25,635 bases of DNA from Pseudomonadota bacterium (GTDB taxonomy: Bacteria > Bdellovibrionota_B > Oligoflexia > Oligoflexales > JAPPIL01). Positions 24,179-25,635 of the stretch are shown here, in pieces (position 1 is the first letter of the stretch; every line of letters starts with the position of its first letter). The stretch is from contig JAPPIL010000122.1 in the NCBI GenBank assembly GCA_028877195.1, forward strand, positions 1-25,635. The letters are read 5' to 3'. A program made the position numbers and the translations under genes. The notes beneath the pieces are model-generated. The model saw only the letters and a list, made by a program, of their open reading frames with translations. It did no database searches and was not told the DNA's origin.

Positions 24179-24946
24179 ATGCTTCTTGATAAGCAACACA
24201 AGTTACTACGAGGTGATGCCACGAAAAGGGGAGTCTTGCCAAAAGAGAGTGTTGATCTGATCGTTACATCTCCTCCCTATAACGTAGGCAAGTCATACAG
24301 TGGAGATTCATCGGACGATTCTATTGCTTATAGTGATTATTTGCATTTCACAGCAAAGTGGCTAGCTAACTGCTTACACTGGACTCGCACAACAGGACGA
24401 CTATGTGTAAATGTCTCTATTGACAAAAACAAAAACGGTAAGCAACCACTTGCAGCTGACATTACTACATTAGCATTACAGGTCGGATGGAAATATCATG
24501 CGACGATTCTCTGGAACGAGGGTAACATATCTCGCCGCACCGCGTGGGGGAGTTGGATGTCTGCCAGTGCTCCGCATGTAATTGCCCCAGTTGAGGTGGT
24601 AATCGTTCTCTACAAGGATAATTGGAAGAGACAAAGACAAGGGAAATCTGACATTACTAGCGATGAATTCAAAAACTGGGTGTTAGGAATATGGGATTTC
24701 AATGGCGAAAGTAGCAAGCGTATCGGCCACGAAGCCCCTTTCCCGCGTGAACTTCCCAAACGCTGTATCAAGTTATTTTCCTTTGTTGGCGATACAGTTC
24801 TCGATCCCTTCTGCGGTAGCGGCACAACTATGATCGAAGCTATAGAAAACAAGAGGACATCTTATGGTATCGAAATTGAGGAAAAATACTGTCAGCTTAC
24901 AATACAAAGGATAGAACGGGAATGCAGAGTCGGATTCACGATTTAG
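24179..24946 (+). CDS. Beta-class DNA methyltransferase, probably N4-cytosine, of a type II R-M system
   Basis: Adds a methyl group from S-adenosylmethionine to a base, probably the exocyclic amino group of cytosine, within a short DNA site. The motif order is the beta-class order: catalytic motif IV TSPPYNVGKSY first (T30-Y34), S-adenosylmethionine-binding motif I DPFCGSGTT near the end (D209-T217), followed by RTSYGIEIEEKYCQLTIQRI. SPPY, rather than DPPY, points to N4-cytosine specificity. The ATG at 24179 puts HKLLRGDA at the N-terminus as in relatives. A TTG at 24131, 48 bases upstream with GAGAGGGG close before it, would add 16 residues and cannot be ruled out. The frame appears intact. 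The partner endonuclease gene overlaps its last 25 bases. Confidence 0.88.
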   Translation: MLLDKQHKLLRGDATKRGVLPKESVDLIVTSPPYNVGKSYSGDSSDDSIAYSDYLHFTAKWLANCLHWTRTTGRLCVNVSIDKNKNGKQPLAADITTLALQVGWKYHATILWNEGNISRRTAWGSWMSASAPHVIAPVEVVIVLYKDNWKRQRQGKSDITSDEFKNWVLGIWDFNGESSKRIGHEAPFPRELPKRCIKLFSFVGDTVLDPFCGSGTTMIEAIENKRTSYGIEIEEKYCQLTIQRIERECRVGFTI

Positions 24947-25491
24947 TAAATGGCAAAGCTGGGGAAATATATAGAAAGCTAGTTGCCACTATAGATTACA
25001 AATCCCCATGTAAGTTTATGGAAATATCATACGAAAAATATAAATCCGATTACGGAGGCGACAAAAGTACTAACGGTCGTATTTTTGAGTATCTGGTTTG
25101 TGAAACATTAGCACAACAAGAAATTACTCCATTTTACTACCAAGCGAAGTTTGAGCGTGTCCCCAACGTTGAGTTTGATATAGTGCTTTTTGATCCTCAT
25201 AGACCCGTAGTGCTCACAATGAAGACATCTTTGCGGTAACGATACAAGCAAGCTGATTTAGAGGGAGTTGCATTGCGTCAGGTATACAGGCAAGCCGAAG
25301 TCCATCTCATTACCATGTCAATCGGAGAAGTAAGTAGTGTTAGGAAAAAAATAAATGATGGTGCAGTTATGGGGCTTACACAATGTATAGTTGCATCAAA
25401 TACCGAATACAACGCTTTGTTGGAAGAGATGAAGCAGAGGAAATTTTCCAGTGCCGCTCCGTATCCCCATAGAGGGAAGGTTCCTGTTTAA
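24922..25491 (+). pseudogene. Type II restriction endonuclease-like gene broken by an in-frame stop
   Basis: The frame runs from ATG 24922 through 105 codons to TAA at 25237-25239. It then continues in the same frame for another 83 sense codons to TAA at 25489-25491. The continuation (RYKQADLEGVALRQVYRQAEVHLIT...) reads as protein directly following KTSLR, so one base change such as GAA to TAA would explain the break. The region just before the stop resembles a nuclease core: F85-D86-I-V-L-F-D91, then V97-L-T-M-K101, a D...xxK arrangement as in PD-(D/E)XK enzymes, with Thr where Asp/Glu/Gln is usual. The gene overlaps the methyltransferase, the usual R-M pairing. The truncated product would keep the putative core but lose the C-terminal half, so activity is unlikely. 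The DNA is AT-richer than the rest of the window. Confidence 0.75.
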
Positions 25492-25550
25492 GCCGTGATG
25501 CCCCCCACCACATTTTATAGCTCAACCACGACCAATTACTGCATAGTCAG

Positions 25551-25620
25551 TAGGGCGTGTCGCCTTTTCAGTCCTATCATGTTTAGATGCCTCTAATGCT
25601 TGTGGGTAGTGCGGTTAACC
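25551..25620 (-). repeat. 70-base dispersed repeat, copy 2 (inverted relative to 5381-5450)
   Basis: Read on the minus strand, this segment starts GGTTAACC and ends GACACGCCCTA. It matches copy 1 at 65 of 70 positions without gaps. Three of the five differences fall in the -10 hexamer, which here reads TAGGAC instead of TATAAT, so this copy probably lacks promoter function. It lies 59 bases after the broken endonuclease gene and 15 bases from the window end. The remaining sequence from 25492 shows no gene. Confidence 0.9.
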
Positions 25621-25635
25621 AAATAACAATAGAGC

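Noticed and set aside
5381..25620. The two 70-base copies as terminal inverted repeats of a 20-kb transposon
   Set aside because: The interval contains housekeeping envelope genes and no transposase or integrase, and copy 1 serves as the tamB promoter region, so a composite transposon is not supported.

Overview
The window looks like chromosomal DNA of a Gram-negative bacterium. It encodes outer-membrane assembly factors, a type II secretion system (T2SS), an Omp85 barrel and a cell-elongation penicillin-binding protein. The actin-like, PilM-type GspL and the gspI-J-K-L-M-N order are reminiscent of deltaproteobacterial-grade lineages such as Bdellovibrionota or Myxococcota. I cannot fix the taxon from sequence alone. 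Genes are tightly packed, often overlapping, and several appear to use GTG or TTG starts.

Layout. 160-1719: a membrane-anchored PpiD/SurA-like prolyl isomerase. 1901-2569: a coiled-coil protein with a nuclease-like domain. 2671-5375: a divergent NAD kinase overlapping PBP2 (mrdA). 5381-5450: one copy of a 70-base repeat carrying the apparent promoter of the next genes. 5468-12452: TamB and a long Omp85/TamA-BamA protein, overlapping. 12536-14860: two tandem secreted proteins of no family I recognise, the first a probable lipoprotein with a Pro/Ser/Thr repeat linker. 15047-17272, minus strand: an RpoH-like sigma factor, YajC and an outer-membrane beta-barrel protein, with a 4-base overlap possible at the sigma/yajC junction. 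17491-23243: gspI-J-K-L-M-N. 23337-23813, minus: a type IV pilin-like protein converging on gspN. 23878-24067, minus: a small frameshifted coding remnant. 24179-25491: a beta-class DNA methyltransferase overlapping a restriction-endonuclease-like gene broken by an in-frame stop. 25551-25620: the second, inverted copy of the 70-base repeat.

Most of the window is one theme: building and servicing the cell envelope. PpiD would chaperone proteins leaving the Sec translocon, for which YajC is an accessory. TamB and Omp85 would bridge inner and outer membranes. PBP2 makes side-wall peptidoglycan. The gsp genes supply the minor pseudopilins and inner-membrane platform of a T2SS whose secretin, ATPase and major pseudopilin genes are not in the window. 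The heat-shock-type sigma factor sits among these genes. The right end differs: it is AT-richer and holds a decaying restriction-modification locus next to the inverted repeat, which suggests horizontally acquired DNA.

The most notable items are the pair of 70-base repeats 20 kb apart in opposite orientation (65 of 70 bases identical), the tandem unknown secreted pair, the nonsense-broken endonuclease, and a GspI prepilin with serine instead of glycine before the cleavage site. No rRNA, tRNA, CRISPR array or insertion sequence was recognised. No gap without a gene or gene remnant exceeds about 220 bases.
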